DNA of 13,700 nucleotides from JAWLCG01 sp041687295. Its GTDB lineage: Bacteria; Planctomycetota; Phycisphaerae; SM23-33; FEN-1343. Below, in pieces: positions 6,106 to 12,844 of the stretch (its first letter is position 1; each line of letters begins with the position of its first letter). The stretch is from contig JAWLCG010000100.1 in the NCBI GenBank assembly GCA_041687295.1, positions 1 to 13,700 on the forward strand, read 5' to 3'. Made by a program: the position numbers and the translations under genes. Under the pieces are notes generated by a model. The model saw only the letters and a program-made list of their open reading frames with translations, searched no databases and was not told the DNA's origin.

Positions 6106-6175
6106 AGCGGGTCGCAGTATCCTGGGCCTCCATCGGGGCCGCGATGCCCGCGGCCCGTCCGACAGGAGGCACCCG

Positions 6176-7669
6176 ATGAGCGACCGACGCCCCAACGTCC
6201 TGTGGGTCTGCACCGACAGCCAGCGATGGGACACGCTGGGCTGCTACGGCAACCCCTTCGTCCGCACACCCAACGCCGACCGCCTCGCCCGCGAGGGCGT
6301 CCGGTTCGAGCGGGTCTTCGCCCAGAACCCCCTCTGCACGCCCAGCCGGGGCTGCTTCCTGACCGGGCGATACCCCGTCACCAATCGCCTGCGGCAGAAC
6401 GGCCAGACCGTGCCGCCGGACCTGCGCCCCATCACGCGGGCGCTGCGCGACCAGGGGGGCTACGTCTGCGGCCTGTCGGGCAAGCTGCACCTCAGCGCCT
6501 GCGACCAGCGACTGACCCTGGGCCCCGAGTGGTGGCGCCGGCCCGCCCAGGACTACGTCGTGCCCGTCGAGCAGCGGATCGACGACGGCTACAGCGTCTT
6601 CCACTGGTCGCACAGCAGCGCGGGCAACCCCTACAGCGCCTACACCCAGTGGCTGCGGCAGCGGGGCGTCGCCCAGACCCTCAACGCCGACGAGAAGGGC
6701 GGCGAGAAGCTCGGGCCGCACGTCAGCATCGGCCCGCCCGCCGACCAGACGCACACGGCCTTCTGCGTGGACAAGGCCATCGAGTTCATCGAGCTGCACG
6801 CCGGCTGGCAGATGTCCCAGCCCTGGCTGTTCTCGGTGAACATCGTCGACCCGCACCCCAACTTCCACCCGCCGCGGGAGTTTCTGCAGCGCTACCTCGA
6901 CCGGCTCGACGAGATCCCGCTGCCCGACTTCGATGAGTCCGAGCTCGCCGACAAGCCTGCCCACCAGCGTGACAGCTACGCCTCGGGCAAGGGCAACGTC
7001 ATCAAGGACTACACCCCGCGCGAGCGGCGGCTCCTCCGGGCGGCCTACTGGGCGATGTGCGACCACATCGACGTCGAGCTGGGCAAGCTGCTGGACGCCC
7101 TGGACCGCTCAGGCCAGCGCGAGAACACCCTGGTCCTGTTCACCAGCGACCACGGCGAGCTGCTCGGCGACCATGGCCGGACGTGGAAGGGCCCGTTCCT
7201 CTACGACCCCTGCATCCGCGTGCCGCTGATCGTCTCGATGCCCGGCACCGTGGGCCAGGGCCTCGTCAGCGACGCCCTGGTCGAGTTGGGCGACCTGGCG
7301 CCGACCGTCACCGACTGCGCGCACCTGCCCCGCGACCCGGGCATGCAGGCCCGCTCGCTCTGGCCCCTGCTGACCGGGCAGGTGCCGCTGGACGCCCATC
7401 GCGACGACGTCTACTGCGAGTACTACAATTCCAACCCCAACAAGCCGCCGGCCTGGCTGACGATGGTGCGGACCGACCGCCACAAGCTCATCGCCCTGCA
7501 CGGCAGCGATGAGGGCGAGCTGTACGACCTGCAGGAAGACCCCAGGGAGATGCGCAACCTCTGGGCGAGCCCGGCCCACAAGGACCTCAAGATCGAGCTG
7601 CTGCTCCGCCTGGCCAGCCGAATGGCCTGGACCGCCGACCCGCTGCCCGAACGCATCGGCGTCTTCTAG
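6176..7669 (+). CDS. Type I sulfatase (alkaline phosphatase superfamily)
   Basis: A 497-residue sulfatase that hydrolyses sulfate esters, here probably on a carbohydrate. The C-T-P-S-R motif at residues 54-58 supplies Cys54, which must be oxidised to formylglycine by a maturation enzyme not present in this window. Asp14 lies in the N-terminal metal loop (CTDSQRWD), Asp325-His326 in TSDHG and Lys338 in TWKG; these are the usual metal and substrate ligands. The C-terminal ELYDLQEDPREMRNL is the standard sulfatase end. AGGAGG at 6164-6169 fixes the ATG at 6176; a longer start at 6095 would add unrelated residues. No signal peptide or membrane segment precedes the catalytic core, so it is predicted to be cytoplasmic, unlike most planctomycete sulfatases. 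The substrate could also be a phosphonate or phosphate ester. Confidence 0.92.
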   Translation: MSDRRPNVLWVCTDSQRWDTLGCYGNPFVRTPNADRLAREGVRFERVFAQNPLCTPSRGCFLTGRYPVTNRLRQNGQTVPPDLRPITRALRDQGGYVCGLSGKLHLSACDQRLTLGPEWWRRPAQDYVVPVEQRIDDGYSVFHWSHSSAGNPYSAYTQWLRQRGVAQTLNADEKGGEKLGPHVSIGPPADQTHTAFCVDKAIEFIELHAGWQMSQPWLFSVNIVDPHPNFHPPREFLQRYLDRLDEIPLPDFDESELADKPAHQRDSYASGKGNVIKDYTPRERRLLRAAYWAMCDHIDVELGKLLDALDRSGQRENTLVLFTSDHGELLGDHGRTWKGPFLYDPCIRVPLIVSMPGTVGQGLVSDALVELGDLAPTVTDCAHLPRDPGMQARSLWPLLTGQVPLDAHRDDVYCEYYNSNPNKPPAWLTMVRTDRHKLIALHGSDEGELYDLQEDPREMRNLWASPAHKDLKIELLLRLASRMAWTADPLPERIGVF

Positions 7670-7678
7670 ACCGACCCC

Positions 7679-7710
7679 GTAGGCCGGGTCGAGCGCAGCG
7701 AGGCCCGGCG
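7679..7710 (+). repeat. Family E palindromic repeat, copy 2
   Basis: A 32-bp sequence identical to the reverse complement of 135-166. It begins 10 bases after the sulfatase stop codon and has the same orientation relative to its gene as copy 1. The GCCGGG/CCCGGC arms make a stem suited to a 3'-end structure, but there is no U-tract. Confidence 0.85.
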
Positions 7711-7770
7711 GCGAAGGCGGGGGTAGGGCGCTCTGCTTCCCGACGTACGGGTGCGTTGTGCCGTCGGATG

Positions 7771-7800
7771 GACGGCCCAACCGAGATGCCCACGGATTGC
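7771..7800 (-). repeat. Family F repeat, copy 3 (partial)
   Basis: On the minus strand this reads GCAATCCGTGGGCATCTCGG, as in 12694-12713 and 2519-2538 with few changes, then diverges. Its last bases (GATTGC) are also the start of the 10-bp direct repeat that flanks the adjoining MITE-like element, so the element appears to have inserted into or beside this repeat. Confidence 0.6.
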
Positions 7801-7843
7801 CTTCCTGTCATATCTACACAAGTCCAAGGACCGCCCGGGTGCT

Positions 7844-7866
7844 GTGGCTACGGCGTTCGTAGCCAC
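7844..7866 (+). repeat. Family C palindrome, copy 2
   Basis: Perfect hairpin GTGGCTACG-GCGTT-CGTAGCCAC, part of the 39-bp left arm at 7833-7871. It recurs inverted at 8113-8135 with one base change and, more diverged, at 2733-2755. Confidence 0.8.
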
Positions 7867-7925
7867 GTCTTCCGGCGTCGACTCGTCAGTCGCACCAACC
7901 GATGGAGGCCCAGGCCGCCAGCGCC

Positions 7926-7958
7926 GTATGGAGTGCGGCGATGCAATCGCCGCTTTGG
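7926..7958 (+). repeat. Family B palindrome, copy 2
   Basis: 33 bp identical to the reverse complement of 2773-2805. The hairpin core is GCGGCGAT-GCA-ATCGCCGC. It faces copy 3 across a 15-bp spacer, so copies 2 and 3 can form one long central hairpin of the MITE-like element. Confidence 0.85.
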
Positions 7959-7973
7959 CTTGGGTCGCCATCG

Positions 7974-8003
7974 AGCCAAAGCGGCGATGACTCGCCGCAC
8001 TCC
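7974..8003 (-). repeat. Family B palindrome, copy 3
   Basis: An inverted, slightly diverged partner of copy 2, differing only in the small central loop (GATGACTC in place of GATGCAATC). It keeps its own hairpin, GCGGCGA-TGAC-TCGCCGC. Confidence 0.8.
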
Positions 8004-8112
8004 AAAGAGGCGGTCCGCCTGTCGCGCAGGGACACCCAGGCCGGCCCGGCCGGGATCGAAAGGTCGATCCCCTGTCCGTGGAGGATGAGTCCACCGGGGG
8101 GAGCCCAAAGAC

Positions 8113-8135
8113 GTGGCTACAAACGCCGTAGCCAC
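8113..8135 (-). repeat. Family C palindrome, copy 3
   Basis: Hairpin GTGGCTAC-AAACGCC-GTAGCCAC, inverted relative to 7844-7866 and part of the right arm at 8108-8146. The rest of the gap, 8232-8281, shows no feature. Confidence 0.8.
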
Positions 8136-8281
8136 GGCACCCGGACGCTTTCTGCTTCTCGGAGACGCGATAGACTCGGCCGCCCCTGACGAGGGCTACG
8201 AGAGATGTGTAGATATCACAGGATTGCCTTCAGTGGGCTTGGGTAGGAAAGCGCCGCAGAACCGCGTTTTGGACAAACCGT

Positions 8282-10300
8282 CTAGTCGTTCGCCTCCGCC
8301 GGCATGAGGATGACGCTGGTGAACGGCTCGAGGCGCAGCGGGCTCTGGACGGGCTGGCCTGCGAGGTCGCGGTAGGGGCCGTGCAGCTCGATCGTGCGGA
8401 CGGCCTCGCTGTCGTTGATGAACAGCTCGGCCTTGGGCTCGGCTGGCTGGGGGGCCGGCACGACCGCCTCGCCGTCCGCCCAGCCGAACTGCTCCTGCCA
8501 GGCCGACACGCTCAGGCGGTTGCGGTCGCCGCTGCCGGGCCAGCCATGGCCCTGCATGATCGGCGCGTCCTGCATTGGCGACCAGTAGACGTTGCCCCGC
8601 AGCGTGCCGTAGTCGAACCGCGGATCGAAGTACAGCAACCCGCGCTGCCGGCCCGTCATCGCCAGCACGTTGCCCACGATCAGGTGCTCCTGCGTGGTGT
8701 CCTTGGCCTCGTCGCTGCCCCGACCGGTCAGCAGCAACTGGTAGCGGTCGTTGTCGAACAGCACGTTGCCCCGCACCACGCACTCGTAGTTGTTGGTCAG
8801 GAAGATGCCGTCCCCGCCCGACCGGACACAGGTGTTGTTCTCGATGATGCTGTGGTGGTACTCGCCCAGGAACTCCAGCCAGATGCCGTGCGAGATGTTC
8901 GCCCAGTCGCCGCTGGAGGCCATGCCACCCCGCGTATCCAGGATGATGTTGTGGCGGATCGTGCTCCGCGAGCAGTTGGTGTAGATGGCCGCCCCGTCGT
9001 TCATCGTCGACATGGCCCGGCGGATCACGTTGTACTCCGCGAAGTTGCCGTCCGAGCCCAGCAGGATGCCCGCGTAGCCGGTGCCCTCGATGTGGTTGTA
9101 CTGCACGCGGACGTTGCGTCCCCGGCCGATCAGGATGCCCACGCCGTGCCACGAGCCGCTGCCGCCGTAGCCGGCTACGGTTCCGCTCTCAATGACCGTG
9201 TTGTGCTCGATGACCGAGGAGCCCTGGGCCTCGGGGTTCTGCCACCAGGTGAGGCTGTTGTTGAGGTTGTTGCGGAACTCGCAGTGCCCGATGCGCCCGG
9301 AGGTCGTGCTCCAGGTGACGTGCAGGGCCGAGCCGCCCCGGTTGCGCTGGCTGACGACGGCGTCCTGGCCGATGGAGTCGAAGAGGCACCGCTCCACGAC
9401 GAATCGGCCGTCAATGGAGAGCCCCACGTTCTGCTGGTGGCGGAAGACGAGGTCGCGGACCGTCGCGGTCGTCACGTCGAGCCCGAGGGGCCGAACCGTG
9501 CCCTCCACGAGCATGGCGTTGGGGTCCTGGCCCTCGGGCGGCCAGAGGTACACCCGGCCGGCCTGGGCGTCGAAGTACCACTCGCCGGGGGCGTCGAGCT
9601 CCTCGAGCTTGCCGTCGAGGTAGAATCCCCAGCCCTTCGTGTCCCAGCGGTGGGGGCCATTGTGACTGGCGCTGCGATCGCCCAGGCGCAGCTCGCCCTG
9701 GCCGTCGTAGCCGACGATGGGGCGGGTCTCGTACCACCAGCTGTGGTGCCGCCAGCGGACCGTCGCGCCGGTCCAGTAGCCTGGGGCCTTGCGCGGGTGC
9801 TCCAGCAGCCCGGGGCTGCGCAGGGCTGTGGTGGCGCCGTCCGCCTGGTCGGACAGCTCCTGCCAGTCGCGGCTGCGCAGCCAGCCGGTGTTGGGGTAGC
9901 GGGCGATGAGCATGAGTTGCCCGTCGGCGTAGAGATAGCCGGGCGTGTGCTCGGTCGAGGCCACCCAGATGTCGCCCTTCCACCGCTGCCAGCCGGTGAT
10001 CGGCTCGGAGCCGCTGATGACGGGGCGATCGGCCCCGGTCGGCCCGTAGGGTTCGATGACCAGCTCCGGCTCGGCCAACTCCACGGATTCGCGGAAGACG
10101 TCTCCGCGGCGCAGGCGGATCGTGTCACCCCGCCGGGCCCGTTCGCCGGCTTGGCCCAGCGTTCGCAGGGCCGAGCCGGGCGAGACGCCGTCGGCCTGGT
10201 CGCTGCCCTCGGCCGAGACATACCACGTCGCTGCCCACGCCGTTTGGGCGGCCAAGGCCAGTACAATCGTTGCCGCCATCGTCCCAGTTGAGAGCCCCAT
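8282..10300 (-). CDS. Secreted right-handed parallel beta-helix repeat protein
   Basis: A 672-residue exported protein. Residues 1-23 are a Sec signal peptide (MGLSTGT, then the hydrophobic MAATIVLALAAQ and TAWA before cleavage). The mature start ATWYVSAEGSDQADG and the GDTIRLRRGDVFRE segment are typical of beta-helix proteins that act on polysaccharides. From about residue 280 to 560 there are repeated Asn-rich turns, for example IEHNTVIESG, VQYNHIEGTG, IRHNIILDTRG, IENNTCVRSGGDG and VRGNVLFDND, the coils of a right-handed helix. Such proteins include polysaccharide lyases, glycosidases and epimerases, but no catalytic set was recognised. The ATG at 10300 follows GGGAGG with 7-base spacing; an upstream ATG at 10324 lacks this. 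It stands alone between two intergenic regions. Substrate unknown. Confidence 0.88.
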   Translation of the reverse strand: MGLSTGTMAATIVLALAAQTAWAATWYVSAEGSDQADGVSPGSALRTLGQAGERARRGDTIRLRRGDVFRESVELAEPELVIEPYGPTGADRPVISGSEPITGWQRWKGDIWVASTEHTPGYLYADGQLMLIARYPNTGWLRSRDWQELSDQADGATTALRSPGLLEHPRKAPGYWTGATVRWRHHSWWYETRPIVGYDGQGELRLGDRSASHNGPHRWDTKGWGFYLDGKLEELDAPGEWYFDAQAGRVYLWPPEGQDPNAMLVEGTVRPLGLDVTTATVRDLVFRHQQNVGLSIDGRFVVERCLFDSIGQDAVVSQRNRGGSALHVTWSTTSGRIGHCEFRNNLNNSLTWWQNPEAQGSSVIEHNTVIESGTVAGYGGSGSWHGVGILIGRGRNVRVQYNHIEGTGYAGILLGSDGNFAEYNVIRRAMSTMNDGAAIYTNCSRSTIRHNIILDTRGGMASSGDWANISHGIWLEFLGEYHHSIIENNTCVRSGGDGIFLTNNYECVVRGNVLFDNDRYQLLLTGRGSDEAKDTTQEHLIVGNVLAMTGRQRGLLYFDPRFDYGTLRGNVYWSPMQDAPIMQGHGWPGSGDRNRLSVSAWQEQFGWADGEAVVPAPQPAEPKAELFINDSEAVRTIELHGPYRDLAGQPVQSPLRLEPFTSVILMPAEAND

Positions 10301-10325
10301 GGCATCGCCTCCCGAGGTGTCCATC

Positions 10326-10341
10326 GTTCAAATATCTGAAC
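10326..10341. promoter_or_regulatory. Dyad GTTCA-N6-TGAAC upstream of the beta-helix gene
   Basis: An inverted repeat centred about 33 bp upstream of the beta-helix start codon, in an AT-rich patch. It could be an operator controlling that gene. It is short, so chance occurrence is quite possible. Confidence 0.3.
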
Positions 10342-10454
10342 CCTCGTCAGAAACAGTAGTTCCGGCCCGAATCGGCCAGGACTCCGCGGGCACCGCCCGG
10401 CCGACAGGGCAGGGGCCAACCAGAAAAACCGTACCGATTCGATCCGGATTTTGG

Positions 10455-10490
10455 TTGAATTCGTACCAATAGGGTACTAATACTAGGGTA
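10455..10490 (+). promoter_or_regulatory. Probable promoter and IscR-type operator of the iscRSU operon
   Basis: An AT-rich block 28 bp upstream of the Rrf2-type regulator. It contains a possible -35 (TTGAAT, 10455-10460), a perfect dyad GTACC-AATAG-GGTAC (10463-10477) and a direct repeat TAGGGTA-N7-TAGGGTA (10470-10476 and 10484-10490). A -10 near TAATAC (10478) is weak. Rrf2-family regulators such as IscR commonly bind dyads overlapping their own promoter, so autoregulation is likely. The dyad differs from the E. coli IscR type 1 motif. Confidence 0.45.
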
Positions 10491-10517
10491 AGCCCGAAGC
10501 CCTGACGCGAGGTCCCC

Positions 10518-10970
10518 ATGGTTACGCTGTCCAAGAAGACCGAGTATGCCCTGATCGCCCTGACGTATCTTACGGCTGAGCCGAAGAATACGCACAGCGC
10601 GCGGGCCCTGGCCCAGCGGTCCAAGATGCCGCCCGCCCTGCTGATGAACGTGCTGAAGCAGCTGTCGGGGGCGGGCCTGGTCGAGAGCGTCCGCGGGGCG
10701 GCGGGGGGGTATCGGCTGGGTCGGCCGGCCGACGAGATCACGCTGACCGAGGTCATCGCCGCCGTCGATGGCCCCGTCCACCTGACGGCCTGTGCCGGCA
10801 CGGCCGGCGAGGAGCGCGAGCACGCCCGCCAGGGCTGTCGCCTGGGCGGGGGCTGTCCGGTCCATGGGGCCCTGGAGGGCATCCACGAACGGCTGGTCGC
10901 GTTTTTGAGCAGCATTACGCTGGAGCAGATCGCCGCTGACGAGCTGGCCAAGTCGGCCGGGAGAAACTGA
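10518..10970 (+). CDS. iscR: Rrf2-family Fe-S-sensing transcriptional regulator (IscR-like)
   Basis: A 150-residue DNA-binding protein that probably senses Fe-S cluster supply and controls its own operon. The N-terminal winged helix-turn-helix is typical of Rrf2: LSKKTEYALIALTYLTA, the recognition region SARALAQRSKMPPALLMNVLKQL and the wing GLVESVRGAAGGYRL. The cluster ligands are visible as Cys92, Cys107 and Cys113 followed by His116. The last three keep the C-x5-C-x2-H spacing of E. coli IscR (Cys98, Cys104, His107), but the first gap is 14 residues where E. coli has 5. GCGAGG precedes the ATG. iscS starts 2 bp after its stop, which supports the IscR name over other Rrf2 members such as NsrR or CymR. 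Confidence 0.88.
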   Translation: MVTLSKKTEYALIALTYLTAEPKNTHSARALAQRSKMPPALLMNVLKQLSGAGLVESVRGAAGGYRLGRPADEITLTEVIAAVDGPVHLTACAGTAGEEREHARQGCRLGGGCPVHGALEGIHERLVAFLSSITLEQIAADELAKSAGRN

Positions 10971-10972
10971 GC

Positions 10973-12172
10973 ATGACCGTCAAGACGCCCATATACCTCG
11001 ACTGCAACGCCACCACGCCGCTGGACCCGCGCGTGCTCGAGGCCATGATGCCCTACCTGACCGGCGAGTTCGGCAACGCCGCCAGCGTGACCCACGCCTA
11101 CGGCGACCGCGCCCGCCAGGCCGTCGAGGCCGCCCGCGAGCAGCTCGGTCGGCTGATCGGGGCGCCCTCGCCCGACAAGGAAATCGTCTGGACCAGCGGG
11201 GCCACCGAGGCCAACAACCTCGCCCTCAAGGGTGTCGCCGAGATGTACCGCGACAAGGGCAACCACATCGTCACGGCCGCCACCGAGCACAAGGCGGTGC
11301 TGGACGTCGTCGCCCACCTGGGCAAGACCGGCTACGACGTGACCGTCCTGGACGTCGACGGCAACGGCCAGGTCCACCCCGAGCAGGTGGCCGAGGCGAT
11401 CACCGACCGGACGATCCTGGTCAGCCTGATGCTGGCCAACAACGAGACCGGCGTGCTGCACCCCCTGGCCGATGTGGGACGGGTGTGCAAGGAGCGGGGC
11501 GTGCTGCTGCACACCGACGCTACGCAGGCCGTCGGCAAAATACCGGTGAGCGTGGACGCGCTGGGCGTGGACCTGCTGAGCTGCTCGGGCCATAAGCTCT
11601 ATGGGCCCAAGGGGGTAGGGGCGCTGTGGCTGCGGCGGCGTTCGCCGCGGGTCCGCCTGGCGATCCAGATGCACGGCGGGGGCCACGAGGCCAACCGTCG
11701 CAGCGGCACGCTGAACGTGCCGGGCATCGTCGGTTTCGGTGCAGCCGCCGAACTGGGTCGGGCCGAGATGCCCGAGCAGTCCAGGCGGGTAGGGGCCCTG
11801 CGGGACCGGCTGGAGCAGGGCCTGATGGGTCGGCTGGAGAACGTCCGGCGCAACGGCCATCCGACCGATCGGCTGCCCAACACGAGCAACCTGAGCTTCG
11901 GCCACGTGGAGGGCGAGGCCTTCATGCACTACTGCCAAGGCATCGCCGTCAGCAGCGGGTCGGCCTGCACGTCGGCGAGCCTGGAGCCCAGCTACGTCCT
12001 GGCGGCCATGGGGCTGCCGCCGGGCTGGGCCCATGCGTCCATCCGCTTCTCGTTGGGGCGGTTCACGACGGCCGAGGAAGTCGACTACACCGTCGAGCAC
12101 GCGGCCGAGGCCGTCCAGCGGGTCCGCGACATCAGCCAGATTGACGAACTGAACGAGGTTTTCGGCCGGTGA
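10973..12172 (+). CDS. iscS: Cysteine desulfurase IscS
   Basis: A 399-residue PLP enzyme (E. coli IscS is 404) that takes sulfur from cysteine as a persulfide and hands it to the scaffold for Fe-S clusters and to other thiolation pathways. Motifs: N-terminal YLDCNATTPLDPRV, His106 in ATEHKAV, HTDATQAVGK, the PLP Schiff-base Lys208 in SGHKLYGPKG, and the catalytic loop SSGSACTSASLEPSYVL with Cys332. The end keeps the IscS pattern IRFSLGRFTTAEEVDYT and a short tail ending VFGR. The ATG at 10973 is 2 bp beyond iscR with GGGAG upstream, so it is cotranscribed. The Ser-Ser-Gly loop marks the IscS/NifS group and not SufS. Confidence 0.94.
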   Translation: MTVKTPIYLDCNATTPLDPRVLEAMMPYLTGEFGNAASVTHAYGDRARQAVEAAREQLGRLIGAPSPDKEIVWTSGATEANNLALKGVAEMYRDKGNHIVTAATEHKAVLDVVAHLGKTGYDVTVLDVDGNGQVHPEQVAEAITDRTILVSLMLANNETGVLHPLADVGRVCKERGVLLHTDATQAVGKIPVSVDALGVDLLSCSGHKLYGPKGVGALWLRRRSPRVRLAIQMHGGGHEANRRSGTLNVPGIVGFGAAAELGRAEMPEQSRRVGALRDRLEQGLMGRLENVRRNGHPTDRLPNTSNLSFGHVEGEAFMHYCQGIAVSSGSACTSASLEPSYVLAAMGLPPGWAHASIRFSLGRFTTAEEVDYTVEHAAEAVQRVRDISQIDELNEVFGR

Positions 12173-12199
12173 AGGCCCGGGCCTGACAAGGAGTTCACC

Positions 12200-12634
12200 A
12201 TGCAGTATTCGGAAAAAATGATGGAGCACGTGCTGAACCCGCGGAATGTCGGGTCCTTCGAGACCGAGTCGGCCGACGTGGGCACCGGCGTGGTTGGCTC
12301 GGCGGCCTGCGGCGACATGATGAGGCTGCAGATCCAGGTCGATGAGCAGACCGAGCGGATCGTGGAGGCCCGCTTCCGCACGTTCGGGTGCGGCTCGGCC
12401 ATCGCGTCGAGTTCACTGGCGACCGAGTGGCTCAAGGGCCGAACGCTCGAGGAGGCCGCCGAGCTGAACAACCGGGCGATCGTCGAGGAGCTCGACCTGC
12501 CCCCGGTGAAGGTGCATTGTAGCGTCCTGGCCGCCGACGCCGTCAAAGCCGCCATCGCCGATTGGCTCCGCAAGCACGATCGGCCGGTGCCGAAGAACCT
12601 CGAGCCGTCACCGCACGCCGAGCACGCGCACTGA
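12200..12634 (+). CDS. iscU: Fe-S cluster assembly scaffold IscU
   Basis: A 144-residue scaffold on which [2Fe-2S] clusters are built from sulfur delivered by IscS. The ligands are Cys37 and Asp39 (AACGDMM), Cys64 (FGCGSAIASSS) and Cys107 in the LPPVKVHCSVLA motif that chaperones bind in the E. coli system. The N-terminus YSEKMMEHVLNPRNVGSF is typical. It is about 16 residues longer than E. coli IscU, the extra being a His-containing tail (PHAEHAH). AAGGAG sits 6 bp upstream of the ATG. The 27-bp gap to iscS and the terminator 130 bp downstream end the operon here: no hscA, hscB, fdx or iscA follow. Confidence 0.94.
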   Translation: MQYSEKMMEHVLNPRNVGSFETESADVGTGVVGSAACGDMMRLQIQVDEQTERIVEARFRTFGCGSAIASSSLATEWLKGRTLEEAAELNNRAIVEELDLPPVKVHCSVLAADAVKAAIADWLRKHDRPVPKNLEPSPHAEHAH

Positions 12635-12662
12635 AAGATTGTGGGCTGGACTCGAGATTTCG

Positions 12663-12729
12663 CCGAGGCGTCTGACGCCCAAGACCACGGATTGCGATCC
12701 GTGGGCATCTCTGACGGGGCGCCCTCGGA
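12663..12729. repeat. Family F repeat copy 2 with strong hairpin
   Basis: Contains the perfect hairpin CCACGGAT-TGCG-ATCCGTGG (12685-12704), with outer arms CCGAGG and CCTCGG. Bases 12694-12724 match 2519-2549 at 26 of 31 positions. It lies just after iscU and before the operon terminator. Confidence 0.65.
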
Positions 12730-12763
12730 GTCCCCAAGCCCAACCCGACGAGGAGCCAACGGA

Positions 12764-12795
12764 AAGAGCCCGTGGACGAAGGTCCGCGGGCTCTT
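12764..12795. terminator. Strong bidirectional intrinsic terminator
   Basis: The 14-bp stem AAGAGCCCGTGGAC (12764-12777), tetraloop GAAG, GTCCGCGGGCTCTT (12782-12795), has one G-U pair and is followed by CTGTTGT on plus and TTCCGTT on minus. It lies between converging genes: iscU from the left and the small membrane protein gene from the right. It can stop both. Confidence 0.85.
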
Positions 12796-12844
12796 CTGTT
12801 GTCATCAACCGGCAGACCCACAAGCCCGTCGGAAGGGCAGGGGA

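Larger units (their letters stand above)
7805..8221. mobile_element. 417-bp MITE-like element with Tn5/IS50-like ends and 10-bp flanking repeats
   Basis: The left end reads CTGTCATATCTACACAAGT and the right end, inverted, CTGTGATATCTACACATCT. The first 16 bases match at 15 positions. Each matches the known Tn5 ends (outside end CTGACTCTTATACACAAGT, mosaic end CTGTCTCTTATACACATCT) at 14 of 19 positions. The 10-bp GATTGCCTTC flanks the element directly on both sides (7795-7804 and 8222-8231), as a target duplication would. Inside are nested inverted modules: C (7833-7871 against 8108-8146, 36 of 39 matching) and B (7926-7958 against 7974-8003). No transposase frame is present, so it would need one in trans. 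IS4-family elements commonly duplicate 8-13 bp. Relationship to that family is an inference. Confidence 0.65.

Noticed and set aside
5675..7066. Minus-strand open frame of 463 codons opposite the sulfatase
   Set aside because: Rich in Val, Ala, Gly and Arg without motifs; spans two plus-strand genes and the family D repeat.
7833..8146. CRISPR array
   Set aside because: Repeats are inverted palindromes with unequal gaps and only two or three copies, not direct repeats with uniform spacers.
7805..8221. Sequencing-adapter contamination, since one end resembles the Tn5 mosaic end
   Set aside because: The ends differ from the mosaic end at 5 of 19 positions, are internal, inverted and flanked by 10-bp direct repeats in native sequence.
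8381..10291. Plus-strand open frame of 636 codons
   Set aside because: Antisense to the secreted beta-helix gene, which has a signal peptide and repeat coils; the shadow lacks both.
10386..10399. Further copy of the family D arm (GCGGGCACCGCCCG)
   Set aside because: Only 14 bp match, the second arm is missing, and GC-rich sequence of this kind can arise by chance.
10328..12229. Minus-strand open frame of 633 codons opposite iscR and iscS
   Set aside because: The plus strand encodes highly conserved iscR and iscS; the antisense frame has low-complexity composition only.
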